Assembly: GCF_011421595.1 (NCBI RefSeq)
Contig: NZ_WTLH01000002.1
Location: 40,407-75,984, forward strand
Origin: Streptomyces sp. YIM 98790
GTDB lineage: Bacteria; Actinomycetota; Actinomycetes; Streptomycetales; Streptomycetaceae
Reading direction: 5' to 3'
DNA length: 35,578 bases
Shown in pieces: positions 1-8,472 of the stretch. Every line of letters begins with the position of its first letter. The stretch's first letter is position 1. The notes beneath the pieces are model-generated. The model worked only from the letters and a program-made list of their open reading frames with translations, made no database searches and was not told the DNA's origin. A program made the position numbers and the translations under genes.

Positions 1-439
1 CGGCGGCCACCGCCTCTCGGCGGCCTTCTCCCGCAGGCCAGGCCTGGGCATGGTGGCCGTCGCTCGCGTGGAGCAAGGCGCCGGCCAGCAGATGCTGGGC
101 CTGGGTCAGGCCGGCGACCGCGCTGGCGAGCACTCCCACACTGCGGCGCTGTGCGGCGAAGCGGTCTGCCGGGTCGGACAACTGCTGGTGTGCGCTGGCG
201 GTGGCGGAGTCGATGATGTGGCAGAGCACGCCGATCCAGTCGGCGAGGTCGGCCATGCCGTCCGCGTCGAACGCCGACACGGCCAGCTCTTGGGCGATCT
301 CCTCGCACCGCCAGGCCAGATACCCGCCCGCAGGCGATGTCCCGTTCACCGGCCCGCAATCCCTCGGGCCTGCGTCCGGGCCGGTGGCGCCCGAGGCGCG
401 CCAAGGGCTGGTGCCCGGTGCGGGGGCGGGTGCCGTCAC
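1..439 (-). CDS. Small helical protein of unknown function, partial (3' end off the window)
   Basis: This reading frame starts with GTG at 439, in a GTGA overlap with the stop of the upstream gene (436-438), and is still open at base 1, so only about 146 N-terminal codons are visible. I do not recognise a named family. The first 30 residues are Pro/Gly/Ala rich. The rest is alanine-rich and looks helical, with a stretch around residues 95-125 (SVGVLASAVAGLTQAQHLL) resembling the layout of other small helical proteins in this window, such as the one at 18207-18770. It is the most distal visible gene of the left conjugation operon. A coupling protein gene could follow beyond the window, but that is not seen. 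Confidence 0.6.
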   Translation of the reverse strand, partial: MTAPAPAPGTSPWRASGATGPDAGPRDCGPVNGTSPAGGYLAWRCEEIAQELAVSAFDADGMADLADWIGVLCHIIDSATASAHQQLSDPADRFAAQRRSVGVLASAVAGLTQAQHLLAGALLHASDGHHAQAWPAGEGRREAVAA

Positions 440-969
440 CGGGCACGTCCTGTCGGCGGGGTCGCCCCGCCCGGTGGAGCGGGCGGATGCGCAGGCGGGG
501 TCGGTGCGGTGCCCGGCGCTGCGGTCGGTGCGACGTTGTGGGAGCGGGCGGGCTCGGGAACGGTGCTCAGGTCGTGGTCGAGAGCGGTGAGGTCCTCGGC
601 GATCCGGTCCAGCGCATCGCAGACGTCCCAGTACCGCTGGGCGAGTTCTTCCTGTCCGGCGTCCTGGCACCATCCGGCGGCGGCCTTGAGGAAATCCTGC
701 AGGCGAGAGACGGCGCTGCTCTCGGAGCCGCACACCTGGTAGGTGATGTCCTGGAAGGATTCCAGGCCGGAACAGGTCTGAAGCCGCTTCGTCCAGGGGG
801 TGATGCCGTCGCCGGCGGGTCCGGGGCGGTCGGGGTCGGCCCAGCGGCGCTTGTCGTCCTCGGTGGGCTCGCCGGTGTTGTAGGAGTGGATCTGCTCGGT
901 GGTGCGGCCGACGTTGTCGTACAGCTCGAAGTCGGGGTGGGAGAACGGGGGGAAGGCGGGGAAGGTCAC
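436..969 (-). CDS. Unknown protein downstream of the VirB4-like ATPase
   Basis: This encodes 177 residues. I chose the GTG at 969 because a GAGG ribosome-binding sequence sits about 7 bases upstream and the upstream ATPase gene stops at 1017. An in-frame open stretch continues upstream but overlaps the ATPase and has the arginine/proline-rich look of an antisense or out-of-frame shadow. The real protein begins with a Pro/Phe-rich segment, then an acidic helical core (residues about 20-135) containing four tryptophans and three cysteines, then a Pro/Ala-rich tail. No catalytic motif or membrane segment is visible. Its stop overlaps the next start as GTGA, so the two genes are probably translated together. 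The function is unknown; the position suggests an accessory part of the transfer apparatus. Confidence 0.7.
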   Translation of the reverse strand: MTFPAFPPFSHPDFELYDNVGRTTEQIHSYNTGEPTEDDKRRWADPDRPGPAGDGITPWTKRLQTCSGLESFQDITYQVCGSESSAVSRLQDFLKAAAGWCQDAGQEELAQRYWDVCDALDRIAEDLTALDHDLSTVPEPARSHNVAPTAAPGTAPTPPAHPPAPPGGATPPTGRAR

Positions 970-1016
970 GGTCCTCGCTGGGGATGGTGGGGGTGTGGGT
1001 TCGGCGGACGGGCGGG

Positions 1017-2507
1017 CTACCGCAACCGCTCGTCGGTGTCGAACAGCCGTGCCTCCTGGGCGTGGAGGAGGTGCTGGACGACGAAGGAACGGCCGGCGAC
1101 TTTCCACAGGCCCCGCCCGCGGCCCAGGTGGGAGATGGCCTCGGACTCCACGCCGGTCAGGCCCAGCAGGGAGGCGGCAGCGGTGAGCTGGTCGGTTTCC
1201 TGGCGGTAGATGATGCGGGCGGAGCAGTCGGCCAGCAGCCCTTCGGCCAGGGCGCGTCCGCGGGAGCCGGCGTCGCCGGCGGTGAGCAGGTCGGACAGGC
1301 GGTGGATGACCATGAGGTTGGCGATGCCCAGGCCGCGGGAGAGTTTCCACTGGGCCTGCATGCGTTCCAGCAGTCCCGGGTGGCGCATCAGGCGCCAGGC
1401 TTCGTCGTAGACGATCCAGCGCCGCCCGCCCGCGGGGTCGGACAGGGCGGATTCCATCCAGGCCGAGGCGCAGGTCATGGCCAGCACCAGCGCGGTGTCC
1501 TCTCCGGAGGAGCCGAGGCGGGACAGGTCGATGCTCAGCACCGGCGCGCTCGGGTCGAAAGCGACGGTGGAGGGGGCGTCGAACATGCCGGCGAGGTCGC
1601 CGTGGACCAGCCGCCGCAGGGCGTGGGCCAGGTCCCGGGCCGCGTCCCCGATCGGTGCGCCGGCCCCGGCGTCCAGCAGCCGGCCATCGCCCAGGGCGGT
1701 GGCGACCTGGCCGAGCAGCGGGGTGCTGCCGGGGTGCACGGTGGCGACGATGTGCAGGGCGATGTCCAGCGCGGTGTGCTCGACGGGGTGCAGGGGCCGT
1801 CCGAGCACGGTGCGGGTGAGGGAGGACAGCAGGAGCAGTCGGCGTTTGCGGATCTCCCCAGCCCAGTCCGCCTCGCTCACGCCTCCGGGGCGCGGTGCGG
1901 CGTCCAGCGGGTTGAGCCGGCCCGGCAGGCCAGGTCCCAGCGCCACGGAGGTGCCCCCCAGCGCGGCGGTGACCGGGCTCCACTCGCCCTTGGGGTCGCA
2001 GGGCACGTAGACGCGGTAGCCGAAGGCGACCGAACGCAGCGCGAAGGACTTCGCCAGAGCGGACTTGCCCTGCCCGATCACACCGGCGAGCAGCACGTTG
2101 GGGTTGGTGAAGCCCTCGAGCTTGCCGTAGAGGGTGAAGGGGTCGAAGCAGAAGGAGGCTTCGGCGTGCACATCGCGCCCGATGTAGATGCCCTGGGCCC
2201 CCAGTCCGCCTTCGGCGAGGAAGGGGAAGGCCCCGGCGGCAACGGCGGTGGTCATCCGGTGCGGCGGCAGGCGCAGCCGGGTGCCGCGGGCGGAGGCCGG
2301 TCCCGGGCGGCCCGAGGCGGGATAGGTGGCGCTTGGCAGGGACTGCTCGTCGCGCTGGTGTGCCGGGCCTCGCTCGGCGGCGGCCTTGCGGGCGGCGGCG
2401 CCGGCCTCGGCCAGGCGGCGGCGCTGCGCGCGGCGGGCGGAGCGGTCGGCGGTGTGCGGGGTGAACAGCGGTGCGGCGGTGGTGTGCCGGTAGGCCGGTC
2501 GGGTCAT
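1017..2507 (-). CDS. VirB4-like conjugation ATPase
   Basis: This 496-residue protein is the likely energy-supplying ATPase of the conjugation channel. The N-terminal 80 residues are basic and low in complexity. The core starts near residue 95 with a typical VirB4/TraC entry (GIYIGRDVHAEASFCFDPF). A Walker A motif follows at about residues 142-149 (GVIGQGKS) and a Walker B at about 364-369 (WIVYDE). A later stretch, WKLSRGLGIANLMVIHRLSD, matches the sensor-like end of VirB4 family ATPases. The large N-terminal domain of classical VirB4 proteins is missing. In actinobacterial systems the SCO6880-type protein, encoded here two genes upstream, may supply part of that role; this is inference. The ATG at 2507 overlaps the preceding stop (ATGA), which fixes the start. 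Confidence 0.9.
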   Translation of the reverse strand: MTRPAYRHTTAAPLFTPHTADRSARRAQRRRLAEAGAAARKAAAERGPAHQRDEQSLPSATYPASGRPGPASARGTRLRLPPHRMTTAVAAGAFPFLAEGGLGAQGIYIGRDVHAEASFCFDPFTLYGKLEGFTNPNVLLAGVIGQGKSALAKSFALRSVAFGYRVYVPCDPKGEWSPVTAALGGTSVALGPGLPGRLNPLDAAPRPGGVSEADWAGEIRKRRLLLLSSLTRTVLGRPLHPVEHTALDIALHIVATVHPGSTPLLGQVATALGDGRLLDAGAGAPIGDAARDLAHALRRLVHGDLAGMFDAPSTVAFDPSAPVLSIDLSRLGSSGEDTALVLAMTCASAWMESALSDPAGGRRWIVYDEAWRLMRHPGLLERMQAQWKLSRGLGIANLMVIHRLSDLLTAGDAGSRGRALAEGLLADCSARIIYRQETDQLTAAASLLGLTGVESEAISHLGRGRGLWKVAGRSFVVQHLLHAQEARLFDTDERLR

Positions 2508-2965
2508 TGCGCGCCGGTGGTGTGGCCGTGGACGGGGCGGGCGAGGTCGACGGGGGTGGTGGTGCGCCGCATCGTGTGGGTGGCGGCCAGGTGCCGCTGG
2601 CAGATGGTGGTGAAGGGCGGGCCTTCGGGCAGCGGCGCGGGGCAGGCGCTGCCGCCGGCGGTGTCGGACGTGTGCAGGCGAAGTTGGTGGAAGGCGTCGT
2701 GCACGGCGGTGGTGGCCTGCCACAGCCGCACCCGGGCGAGCGAGAGGTGGCTGCCAGCGGCGGGCCAAGCGGGCCGGGTGTCCTCGGTGAGCTGGTCCAC
2801 CAAGGCGTGCAGGGCCACCAGATGGGCGTGGACGAGGTCCAGGTGCGGGCGGTCCGCCGCGTCGTTCCGTGCCAGGCCCGGCGGCAGTGCCGGGCGGCGG
2901 GTTTCGGTGTGGCGGCGTACCCCGGTGGTGGCGGCCCGCAGGTAGGGGTGGGCGTCGTCCGGCAT
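2504..2965 (-). CDS. Small helical protein between the SCO6880-like and VirB4-like genes
   Basis: This encodes 153 residues, starting at the ATG at 2965, 44 bases after the SCO6880-like gene ends at 3010. The stop overlaps the VirB4-like start (ATGA), so expression is coupled. The N-terminus is basic (several Arg and His in the first 35 residues). The middle, about residues 40-110, is predicted helical with regularly spaced Leu, Ala and His. The C-terminal 40 residues are Thr/Pro/His rich. There is no signal peptide, membrane segment or known motif. Conserved placement between two core transfer genes suggests a structural or adaptor role in the channel, but this is guilt by association only. 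Confidence 0.7.
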   Translation of the reverse strand: MPDDAHPYLRAATTGVRRHTETRRPALPPGLARNDAADRPHLDLVHAHLVALHALVDQLTEDTRPAWPAAGSHLSLARVRLWQATTAVHDAFHQLRLHTSDTAGGSACPAPLPEGPPFTTICQRHLAATHTMRRTTTPVDLARPVHGHTTGAQ

Positions 2966-3009
2966 GGGCGGAACCTTTCTGCCCACAGGGCAGGCGAGGG
3001 CAGGGCGGC

Positions 3010-4545
3010 TTACAGGGCGGTGCGGGCCAGGGGGAGGGCGGCGAGGGCGAAGGCGGCGGGCTGCTGGAAAAGCAGGCGGCGGATGTCGATCTGGGCAGCG
3101 ACGGCGGCAGTTTCGATCTGGGCGCACGCGGCGTCGAGCTGACTGTCGGTGTCGGCGGAGACGGTGAGCAGGCCGGTCAGGCCGACATCGGCGTGGCCGG
3201 CGATCAGCTGCCGTTCGCGGGCTTTGACGTCGGCGTATTCGACACTGTCCGCTTCGCGGTCGACCATGCCCTTGCGGCGGCGTTCGGCGGCATCGGCGAG
3301 GATGGTGGCCTTGCGCCGCTGGACATCGCGCAGCGCGGCCTCCAGCGCCCGGGGCGCGTAGATGAGGGAGAAGGTGCGGCGCACTCCGGCGCTGAACAGC
3401 AGCTGGTGCAGGAATCCGGCGCTGGTCTCGGTGCGGGGCCAGTTCTCCACCCAGTAGGTGGCGTGCCGGGCGGTGTCGGTGACCAGCCGGTCGGGTTCTT
3501 CGATCTGGACCACGGGCCCGGCGGCGGCCGGGTCGGCCTGGGCGCGGCCGGCTTCCGACCACTGCTGCAGGGCGGAGAGTGCCTTGGGGTCGTAGGCGGT
3601 GCGGATGACGGCGGCGATCTCGGGGGCGGTCAGCCAGCCGGCCATGGTCAGTCCGGCGTTGCGGGCGGCCTGGGTGAGGGAGGTGGTGGCCTGCCCGAGC
3701 ACGGTGAAGGCGCCGGCCAGTCCGCCGCCGGCCTGGGAGATCAGCCGCCGCGCGGCCTTGCAGTCCAGCGCGAGCGCCAGATACGTCTCGTGCGGGGCGG
3801 CGGCCGGTCCCGCGGCGGCGACGAGATCGGCGTAGACCTCCCCGGCCACCGGCGCCTGGGGTCGGCCGTGCTGGGACCAGTGCCGGGCCAGGGCGTCCCC
3901 GGAGTCCGGGACGGTGCGCTCGAGAACCTGCAGGCAGGCGATGTGCCCGCTGCGGGAGAGCGCGGCAAGTGCCCGACCCCAGGCGGTGACGTGGGCGTTC
4001 TGGGTGGCGGTGTCCAGCAGGGCGAACGCGGCGGACTGCACGCGGGCCACGGCGGTCAGGGTCCGGGCCCGCGGGTCGAACAGCGCCGCCGCATCGGAGC
4101 CTTCGGCTGTGACCACGCGCACCGAGGCAGTGGCGCCGGGCAGGTGCAGCAGGCCGGCGGTGGCGGGGCGGGAGACGGGGCGCGCCAGCCAAGCCCGCTG
4201 CCCGGCGCGGGCGCGCAGTGTGTAGCGGGCAAGGACGGGCGCCCAGTCGATGAGGGAACGCCCCTGGCGGCGGATGAGGACGGCGGCGGCGACCGCCGCC
4301 CACAGCGGCGCCAGCGCCAGCACACCGGGCAGGCCGGAGGCCATGACCGTGGCCAGCAGCAGCGCGCCGGCGGTGGAGACGACGGCGAGCTGCGGCCAGG
4401 ACAGGCCCAGCAGCACGCCGCGCCGGGAGCGGTGCGGGAACTTCACCGGCAGCGGGACATCGGACAACGCAGGCTCCAGCTCGTCGATAAGGCGGTTGGC
4501 AGGGCCGGCGGGTACCGCCCGCCAAGGGCGGCGGGCGGCACCCAC
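3010..4545 (-). CDS. SCO6880-family conjugation membrane protein
   Basis: About 511 residues from the GTG at 4545. I recognise the actinobacterial SCO6880 family: an N-terminal segment with VPLPVKFPHRSRRGVLLGLS, two adjacent hydrophobic helices (about residues 43-92), then a long soluble region with an AALFDPRARTLTAVARV-type stretch and a C-terminal half rich in Ala/Glu helices. Family members sit with TrbL-like and DUF6112 genes, as here, and are taken as inner-membrane parts of the actinobacterial transfer channel. The start is uncertain: no strong ribosome-binding site precedes 4545, and the upstream TrbL-like gene stops at 4568, leaving 22 bases. Further upstream in-frame codons would overlap that gene. 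Confidence 0.85.
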   Translation of the reverse strand: MGAARRPWRAVPAGPANRLIDELEPALSDVPLPVKFPHRSRRGVLLGLSWPQLAVVSTAGALLLATVMASGLPGVLALAPLWAAVAAAVLIRRQGRSLIDWAPVLARYTLRARAGQRAWLARPVSRPATAGLLHLPGATASVRVVTAEGSDAAALFDPRARTLTAVARVQSAAFALLDTATQNAHVTAWGRALAALSRSGHIACLQVLERTVPDSGDALARHWSQHGRPQAPVAGEVYADLVAAAGPAAAPHETYLALALDCKAARRLISQAGGGLAGAFTVLGQATTSLTQAARNAGLTMAGWLTAPEIAAVIRTAYDPKALSALQQWSEAGRAQADPAAAGPVVQIEEPDRLVTDTARHATYWVENWPRTETSAGFLHQLLFSAGVRRTFSLIYAPRALEAALRDVQRRKATILADAAERRRKGMVDREADSVEYADVKARERQLIAGHADVGLTGLLTVSADTDSQLDAACAQIETAAVAAQIDIRRLLFQQPAAFALAALPLARTAL

Positions 4546-4567
4546 CGGGGACCCGGGGAGAGCTGGG

Positions 4568-5968
4568 TCAGGTACCGGCCGGGGGCGGCTGCGAGGCGGC
4601 CGGAGGACTGCCCGTCTCCGCGGAGGCCGGTGGCCCCTCGGCGTCGTGCGTGGCGGCGGGGGAGTGCACGGTCCACACGGCCGCACCGGGAGAGGGCGCG
4701 GCGCCGGAAGGCGGGCTGCCGCCGTGCCGCGCCGCTGCGGGGTCGGGCGCCGGATCGGTGGACGCCGAGGTTGCCGCGCCGGTACCCGCGCTGTCGGTGT
4801 CCTGGCCCGGGGGCAGCGGAGGCTGGAGAACCTTCCCTCTGCTGCCCTCACGCGGCCCTGCGCCGGCCGTGGTGTCGGCATTGGTGCCGGTGGAACCGGC
4901 GGTGGGGTGGGCGGCGAGGATGCCGCCGGGGCCCTGACCCGGAACGGTCGGCGGGCCCTGCGGGGCGGCGGCCGATCCCGCGGCGGCGCCTCCTCCGCCG
5001 GTGGCCATGCCGGCGGCGATCTGCCGTCCGGCGCGTTCGGTCACCTGCCGGGTGCGCTGCATGCCGGAGCCGGCGGCGCGGTGCAGGTCCTCGCCGTTGG
5101 CGCCTTCGGCGGCCCAGTGCACGAACCGGAAGGTGGCATAGGGGGTGGCCAGCACCATGGCCATGATGACGATGCCGGCCATCACATCCGACAGCGCCGC
5201 CAGCCCTCCGGTGGCCTCGCTCTGGCCGATGGCGGAGATGCCCAGCAGGAAGATGATCGTCATCAGCAGCTTGGAGACCACCAGGGTGGCGGTGGCCTCG
5301 ATCCAGCCGCGGCGCCAGCGGCGGGCGACCTCCCAGCCGCCGCCCGCACCGGCGAACACCGCCAGGGTGACCAGCACCAGGATGCCGACCTTGCGGATCA
5401 TCATGATCGCCCAGTACAGCGCCCCGCCCAGGGCGGCGCCGATGGCGGCGAACGCGGTGACCATCCAGCCCAGCTGGGACATGCCCGGGATCTGCGCGAC
5501 CATCACCGTGCGGCGGACCGCGTCCTCGATGGAGGTGCCCGCGGCGGCGAACAGCCCGTCCGACAGGGCGTCGACCACTTCGATGGCGACCGTGGTGCCG
5601 GCGATGGCGAAGAAGGAGAACAGCACCCCGGAGGCGGTGCCGGTGAACGCCCGCGCCAGCGCGGCCTCGTCCCGGCGGATCGCCGCCCGGACCAGCTGGG
5701 CGCAGAAGGTCGCCACGATCAGCACCAGCCCGATCGGCAGCAGCATGGCGTAGTTGGCGCGGAACCAGGAGGCGTTCAGATCGACCGCGGTGGTGGTGTT
5801 GACCGCCTCGGCGGCCAGGTCGGCTGCGGCTGCGGCCAGTTCACCGGCGGACTTGGCGATCCAGGCGCCGATGCCCTCGGTGATCGCCGCACCGGGGTCG
5901 GAGACAAAGTCGATGGCGCCCGCGACATCACACAGTTCACCGGCGAGCGGGATGGAACAGAAATCCAC
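4568..5968 (-). CDS. TrbL/VirB6-like (SCO6881-type) channel membrane protein
   Basis: This 466-residue protein starts with the GTG at 5968, with a GGAGG-type site 12-16 bases upstream. It has at least five strong membrane segments: around LLPIGLVLIVATFCAQLV, ASGVLFSFFAIAGTTVAI, a double segment from WMVTAFAAIGAALGGALYW into VGILVLVTLAVFAGAG, LLMTIIFLLGISAIG and MAGIVIMAMVLATPYATF. A short C-terminal motif (RFVHWAAEGANGEDL) follows, then a disordered Gly/Pro/Ala/Thr-rich tail of about 150 residues. This layout is that of the polytopic TrbL/VirB6 class that forms the inner-membrane pore of conjugation systems; in actinobacteria the neighbour of SCO6880 plays this part. The N-terminal part includes two cysteines (residues 4 and 13) that could form a disulfide outside the membrane. 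Confidence 0.87.
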   Translation of the reverse strand: MDFCSIPLAGELCDVAGAIDFVSDPGAAITEGIGAWIAKSAGELAAAAADLAAEAVNTTTAVDLNASWFRANYAMLLPIGLVLIVATFCAQLVRAAIRRDEAALARAFTGTASGVLFSFFAIAGTTVAIEVVDALSDGLFAAAGTSIEDAVRRTVMVAQIPGMSQLGWMVTAFAAIGAALGGALYWAIMMIRKVGILVLVTLAVFAGAGGGWEVARRWRRGWIEATATLVVSKLLMTIIFLLGISAIGQSEATGGLAALSDVMAGIVIMAMVLATPYATFRFVHWAAEGANGEDLHRAAGSGMQRTRQVTERAGRQIAAGMATGGGGAAAGSAAAPQGPPTVPGQGPGGILAAHPTAGSTGTNADTTAGAGPREGSRGKVLQPPLPPGQDTDSAGTGAATSASTDPAPDPAAARHGGSPPSGAAPSPGAAVWTVHSPAATHDAEGPPASAETGSPPAASQPPPAGT

Positions 5969-6023
5969 GACAGAGGTGCCCTCCTCGGGCAGGACAGGTC
6001 ACGACCGGAATGCCCTGGGCCGG

Positions 6024-6713
6024 TCAGGGCGCGACACGCGGGGCGATGGACACCAGCGCGCAGTCCGTGTCCGGACGGCACTGCACGGCCAGGGTGATCG
6101 CGCGGTCCTCCGCACCGGCCCCGCCGCCCGACCAGGCGATCGACTGGTGGCCGGTCACGGTGACGGCGTAGATGTGGGTCTCGGCCAGGGCGGCGGGATC
6201 CTCGGCGAGGGCGGCGGTGAAGGCGTGCGGGTAGCGCGCGTCCTCCGCGGTGGCGGTGGCGTGCTGGCCCTGGTCGGCCATCCGCGACCACAGCAGCGGA
6301 TCAGGCACCTGCGCGGCCACCGCGTCGAAGTCCGCCCACTCCTCCTCGGCCGTCATCCACACTTCAAGCCCGGCCAGGTGCTCGGCGCGGCTGGCGGTCC
6401 TGGTGTCGTAGGACCACAGCACCTCCGCGGCTGCGGCGCCGAAGGCCAGCGGGTCGCTCACCGACGGGGGCGGCGCCACACCGCCGTTGCCCGCGGACGG
6501 GCCCGGGGCTGCGGACTCACCGGTGGAGACCGGCGACGGCGAGGACACCGGATCGGCGCTCGAAGGCTCGGTGCCGGTGCTCGTGGTCAGCCAGCCGAGC
6601 ACGGCGGTGCCCGCGGTCAGCACCGCCACCGCGGACACCAGCACCAGCAGGCGGCGGTTGACCGGCCAGGGCCAGGACCCGGACGCGAGGGAGGTGGGGG
6701 CGGGCTGCTTCAT
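6024..6713 (-). CDS. VirB8/TcpC-like single-pass membrane protein
   Basis: This encodes 229 residues. The ATG at 6713 overlaps the previous stop (ATGA). After a short cytoplasmic N-terminus there is one hydrophobic helix (residues about 22-42, LLVLVSAVAVLTAGTAVLGW), then a Ser/Pro/Gly-rich linker of some 45 residues, then a soluble domain. Topology and size match VirB8/TcpC-type transfer proteins, in which an NTF2-like domain outside the membrane helps assemble the channel. The sequence match to a named family is not strong, so the assignment rests on topology and operon position. Two cysteines near the C-terminus (QCRPDTDC) could be disulfide-linked. The gap to the next gene is 55 bases. Confidence 0.7.
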   Translation of the reverse strand: MKQPAPTSLASGSWPWPVNRRLLVLVSAVAVLTAGTAVLGWLTTSTGTEPSSADPVSSPSPVSTGESAAPGPSAGNGGVAPPPSVSDPLAFGAAAAEVLWSYDTRTASRAEHLAGLEVWMTAEEEWADFDAVAAQVPDPLLWSRMADQGQHATATAEDARYPHAFTAALAEDPAALAETHIYAVTVTGHQSIAWSGGGAGAEDRAITLAVQCRPDTDCALVSIAPRVAP

Positions 6714-7030
6714 TCGATCGTCGCCCCCAGCGCGGAGAAGAAGGCCACGATCCCGTTGGCCGCGCCCAGGCCCAGGGCCGCGCCGGCGGAGACCAGCGCT
6801 CCCTTCTTGCCGTTGGCCTCGGCGTTGTGGCCGCCGGTGAAGTGGCCCCAGGCCCACACCGCGCAGGACACCGCCAGCGCGCCGACCACGGCGATGATGC
6901 AGAACAGGTTGATGCTGGAGACCACGCCCTTGAGCACATCCAGGCCGGGCAGGCCGCCCTCGGCCGGAGCGATCTCCGGATCGTAGGCCAGCAGATCCAC
7001 GCTGCCCGCAGGCAGCAGGAAACGGGGCAT
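6710..7030 (-). CDS. Small DUF6112-like membrane protein of the transfer operon
   Basis: This encodes 106 residues. I chose the ATG at 7030, which has AAGGAG seven bases upstream, over earlier in-frame codons. There are two hydrophobic segments: residues about 40-60 (INLFCIIAVVGALAVSCAVW) and a C-terminal Gly/Ala-rich helix (GAALGLGAANGIVAFFSAL). A short hydrophilic loop with HNAEANGKKG separates them. Size, two-helix layout and position beside TrbL- and SCO6880-like genes match DUF6112 proteins of actinobacteria. By analogy with TrbC/VirB2, such a small two-helix protein could be the pilin-like or channel subunit; that role is inferred. Confidence 0.8.
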   Translation of the reverse strand: MPRFLLPAGSVDLLAYDPEIAPAEGGLPGLDVLKGVVSSINLFCIIAVVGALAVSCAVWAWGHFTGGHNAEANGKKGALVSAGAALGLGAANGIVAFFSALGATIE

Positions 7031-7144
7031 GCACACTCCTTGCACGCGCCGGTGGTCCGGCACGAGGACGACACGGGAGACAAGGCGGAAGAGATCAGGA
7101 AGGCGCCCGGCGCTGGGCTGGCAGCGCCGCGGGCGGAGCGGGCG

Positions 7145-8242
7145 TCAGGAGCGGACGATGCGGCGCACAGCCAGCACCTGCGAAGCCCAGGAGTCGAAGG
7201 CCTCCACGCGCACAACGGTTCCTGTGCGCGGGGCGTTGATCACCAGGCCCGAGCCCATATACATCCCCACGTGTTCCGGCACGGCGGCGGTACCCCGGGT
7301 GAAGATCAGGTCGCCGGGCTTGAGCGGGCCGGCCACGGGGACGGCGGTACCTTCGCCAACCTGGGTGTAGGTGGTGCGCGACAGGGAGATACCGGCGGCG
7401 GCGTAGGCCTGCTGCATCAGCGAGGAGCAGTCGCAGCGGCCCAACGGGTCCGGCCCGTGCGCATCCGTGCACGACCCGCCCCACTGGTAGGGCGTGCCCA
7501 GCTGCAGCATCGCCCAGGACAGCGCGGTGCGCACCTGCGGCGGCGCATCGGCCGGAACGGTGTAGCCCTCGGGGATTGCACCTTCCGGGATCGCGCCCCA
7601 GCCGGAGCCGTCCTCACCCGGGCGGCACACCAGAGCCCCCTCAGCGCTCGCTGCGGGCACGATGTCGGCCAGCGCGGTGCGCAGTGCGGTGGCCAGCGGC
7701 TCCCACTTGGCGTACTCCTCCGGATAGGCCGAGCGTTGCACGGCCTGCGCCGCCTGGCCGAGGGTCAGCTGCTGCCAGCCGGAGACGCCGAGGAGCGCCT
7801 GGTAGAAGCGGGTGGAGGCGTAGACGGGGTCGAGGATCTCCTGCGGGCTGCCCCAGCCCTGGCTGGGCCGCTGCTGGAACAGCCCCAGCGAATCACGGTC
7901 GCCGTAGGGCAGGTTGCGCAGGCGCGATTCCTGCAGGGCGGTGACCAGCGCGACGAGCTGTCCGCGCTCGGGCACGTCCATGAGGATGCCGGTGGTGACG
8001 ATGGTGTAGGCGTTCGGAATCTGCTCCCCCGGCAGCGCCAGTCCCTCCGCGTCATCGTCGGTGTTCTCGGCGAGGAGGGCGGCGGTGCGGCGGGCGAGGG
8101 TGAAGGTGTCCAGGCCGTCCGCGCAGGAGGCGGCCTGGCTGCTCAGAGCGGCACCGCCGCCCGCTGCCGCGACAACGATCAGTCCGGCCAGCAGGAGCGG
8201 AGACAGGCACAGCACTCCGACCGCCGCCACGGCGCCCTTCAA
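7145..8242 (-). CDS. Secreted bifunctional lysozyme-like / NlpC-P60 (C40) cell-wall hydrolase
   Basis: This 365-residue protein is the wall-opening enzyme of the transfer system. Residues about 5-38 form a hydrophobic export signal or anchor. Residues about 70-160 resemble a lysozyme-like transglycosylase domain, with a candidate catalytic Glu at about 105 (ALQESRLRN) and SLGLFQQRPSQGWG. Residues about 235-365 are an NlpC/P60 domain with catalytic Cys at about 272 (GRCDCSSLMQQAY) and His at about 324 (PEHVGMYMG). The pair cuts glycan strands and peptide stems. The start could be TTG 8242, which overlaps the stop of a tiny upstream frame, or GTG 8233, which has AAGG nine bases upstream; both keep the signal sequence. 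It is the first sizeable gene of the left operon, with a promoter-like site at 8473-8501. Confidence 0.92.
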   Translation of the reverse strand: MKGAVAAVGVLCLSPLLLAGLIVVAAAGGGAALSSQAASCADGLDTFTLARRTAALLAENTDDDAEGLALPGEQIPNAYTIVTTGILMDVPERGQLVALVTALQESRLRNLPYGDRDSLGLFQQRPSQGWGSPQEILDPVYASTRFYQALLGVSGWQQLTLGQAAQAVQRSAYPEEYAKWEPLATALRTALADIVPAASAEGALVCRPGEDGSGWGAIPEGAIPEGYTVPADAPPQVRTALSWAMLQLGTPYQWGGSCTDAHGPDPLGRCDCSSLMQQAYAAAGISLSRTTYTQVGEGTAVPVAGPLKPGDLIFTRGTAAVPEHVGMYMGSGLVINAPRTGTVVRVEAFDSWASQVLAVRRIVRS

Positions 8243-8331
8243 CCGGCAGCCTCACCCCGGGCCGGGCCGGCAAGGCCCGGGCGGAGTCGGGATCGTGCGG
8301 ACGGGCAGGGCGGTGCGAGCAGCGGTATCAC
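8239..8331 (-). CDS. Possible 30-codon leader frame coupled to the wall hydrolase
   Basis: A short frame starts at GTG 8331 with AAGGA nine to ten bases upstream. It ends in a TGA at 8239-8241 that overlaps the TTG start codon of the hydrolase (TTGA). The peptide is Pro/Arg/Ala rich with no recognisable domain. In a genome where random frames are long, the frame alone is weak evidence; the ribosome-binding site and the exact overlap are the points in favour. If translated, it would couple hydrolase synthesis to leader translation. An equally likely view is plain untranslated leader. Confidence 0.3.
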   Translation of the reverse strand: MIPLLAPPCPSARSRLRPGLAGPARGEAAG

Positions 8332-8472
8332 CAAAGGGAGTCCTTATACAGGGGGAGCGGAAGCGGCAACCACCAAGGCCGGCCACTGAAGCAGGGGACG
8401 GAGCCGCTCCGGGGGAGATGGGCCACCGCCGTCACAAGCGGGGGCGAGGCCGGGGAACCGGCGGGCTCCACC

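Noticed and set aside
984..2945. Very long plus-strand open frame across the VirB4-like gene
   Set aside because: It is Gly/Gln/Val-rich antisense shadow typical of high-G+C coding DNA. The minus-strand frame has Walker motifs and overlapping neighbours.
2869..6097. Long plus-strand open frames across the SCO6880- and TrbL-like genes
   Set aside because: Low-complexity Gly/Gln/Arg composition, no domain, and complete overlap with clear membrane protein genes on the other strand.
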